NCBI GenBank assembly: GCA_900552885.1
Contig: USBM01000161.1
Span: forward strand, 1 to 5,316
Direction: 5' to 3'
Length of the DNA stretch: 5,316 nt
DNA from: an uncultured Clostridium sp.
GTDB taxonomy: Bacteria > Bacillota > Clostridia > Lachnospirales > Lachnospiraceae
Notes under the pieces: generated by a model
What the model was told of the DNA's origin: nothing
The model's database searches: none
Seen by the model: the letters and a program-made list of their open reading frames with translations, nothing else
Program-made: the position numbers and the translations under genes
Part shown: positions 4,916 to 5,316 of the stretch, one piece after another
How the letters are laid out: each line of letters opens with the position of its first letter
Position numbering within the stretch: the stretch's first letter is position 1

Positions 4916-5316
4916 ATGGAAGCTTATTACGAAAAAATGCTGGCATTAGCTGAAACAATCGCCGTTAATGCTCATAAAAGTCAGTTGGATAAGGGCGGGC
5001 ATCCTTATATCAATCATCCCCGTTTTGTATCTGCACACTGTACTTCTCCTGAATCCAGGATTGTAGGGATGCTTCATGATGTAGTGGAGGACACTGATGT
5101 AACTCTTGATGCACTCAGAGAATATGGCTTTAACGAAGATATTCTTATGGCACTTGACCTTGTAACAAAGAAAAAAGGTCCTGATTATGACGAAGATCTC
5201 TATTATGAAAAAATAAAAACAAATTCCATCGCAAGAGAAGTCAAACTTGCCGATTTAAAGCACAATTCGGATATATCAAGAATTCCACATCCCACCAAAA
5301 AGGATATACAGAAAAT
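4916..5316 (+). CDS. HD-domain (p)ppGpp hydrolase-like protein, RelA/SpoT hydrolase family (3' end outside window)
   Basis: Starts at ATG 4916 after GAAAGG (4905-4910) and stays open for 133 codons to the window end. The sequence matches the HD hydrolase domain of RelA/SpoT-type and small alarmone hydrolase (MESH1-like) proteins, which remove the 3'-pyrophosphate of (p)ppGpp. Visible motifs are AHKSQLDKGGHPYINHP (19-35), LHDVVEDTD (53-61) with the metal-binding HD pair H54/D55 and catalytic-type E58/D59, LVTKKKG (82-88) and EVKLADLKHNSDISR (108-122) with D113 and N117. These are the residues expected in an active hydrolase. Stand-alone members are about 180-200 residues, so roughly two thirds is present, but a longer protein with a synthetase domain cannot be excluded. 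No promoter lies between the tRNA terminator and this gene, so expression probably depends on read-through from the tRNA promoter. Six of 12 leucines are CTT. Confidence 0.85.
   Translation, partial: MEAYYEKMLALAETIAVNAHKSQLDKGGHPYINHPRFVSAHCTSPESRIVGMLHDVVEDTDVTLDALREYGFNEDILMALDLVTKKKGPDYDEDLYYEKIKTNSIAREVKLADLKHNSDISRIPHPTKKDIQK

Overview
This window looks like the chromosome of a low-to-mid GC Gram-positive gut clostridium, most likely a Lachnospiraceae member. The reasons are AGGAGG-type ribosome sites, TTGACA/TATAAT promoters (often with an extended -10 TGn), hairpin-plus-T-run terminators, tRNA genes without an encoded CCA end, and protein sequences that resemble that family. No species can be named from the sequence alone.

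Left part (1-1549): the last 29 codons of an unidentified gene, then 10 bases later a 455-residue reverse transcriptase (RT). The RT has the catalytic Asp of motif A and a YSDD active site but no group II intron maturase/endonuclease region. A 27-codon lysine-rich ORF overlaps the RT stop codon (ATGA). Together these could be one operon; the class of RT is not clear.

Middle part (1550-3176): a near-consensus extended -10 promoter, a structured leader of about 140 bases, and a long-chain CHR-family (chromate transporter-like) membrane protein made of two homologous halves.

Gene-poor stretch (3177-3829): a GC-richer segment with a hairpin that may hold the tail of a lost gene, a very strong 16-bp stem hairpin that looks like a terminator, then sequence with nothing recognisable up to a promoter and perfect Shine-Dalgarno for a small one-pass membrane ORF. 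That ORF runs head-on into the broken 3' end of an S66 (LD-carboxypeptidase/MccF-type) peptidase gene on the minus strand. The peptidase is cut at about residue 187, losing the region that holds the catalytic Glu and His. A recombination junction therefore lies near 3915-3926.

Right part (3927-5316): a mirror-image block. Two closely related leucine tRNA genes are transcribed divergently from a 137-base spacer holding two good promoters. Each tRNA is followed by its own terminator and then, with no visible promoter of its own, by a protein gene: on the minus strand the S66 peptidase remnant, on the plus strand an HD-domain (p)ppGpp hydrolase-like gene cut by the window end. The minus-strand tRNA has anticodon AAG, unusual in bacteria because it implies A34/inosine-34 decoding of CUN leucine codons. 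The two right-hand protein genes use CTT for about half of their leucines, while the RT uses it for about a tenth, consistent with the two halves having different histories.
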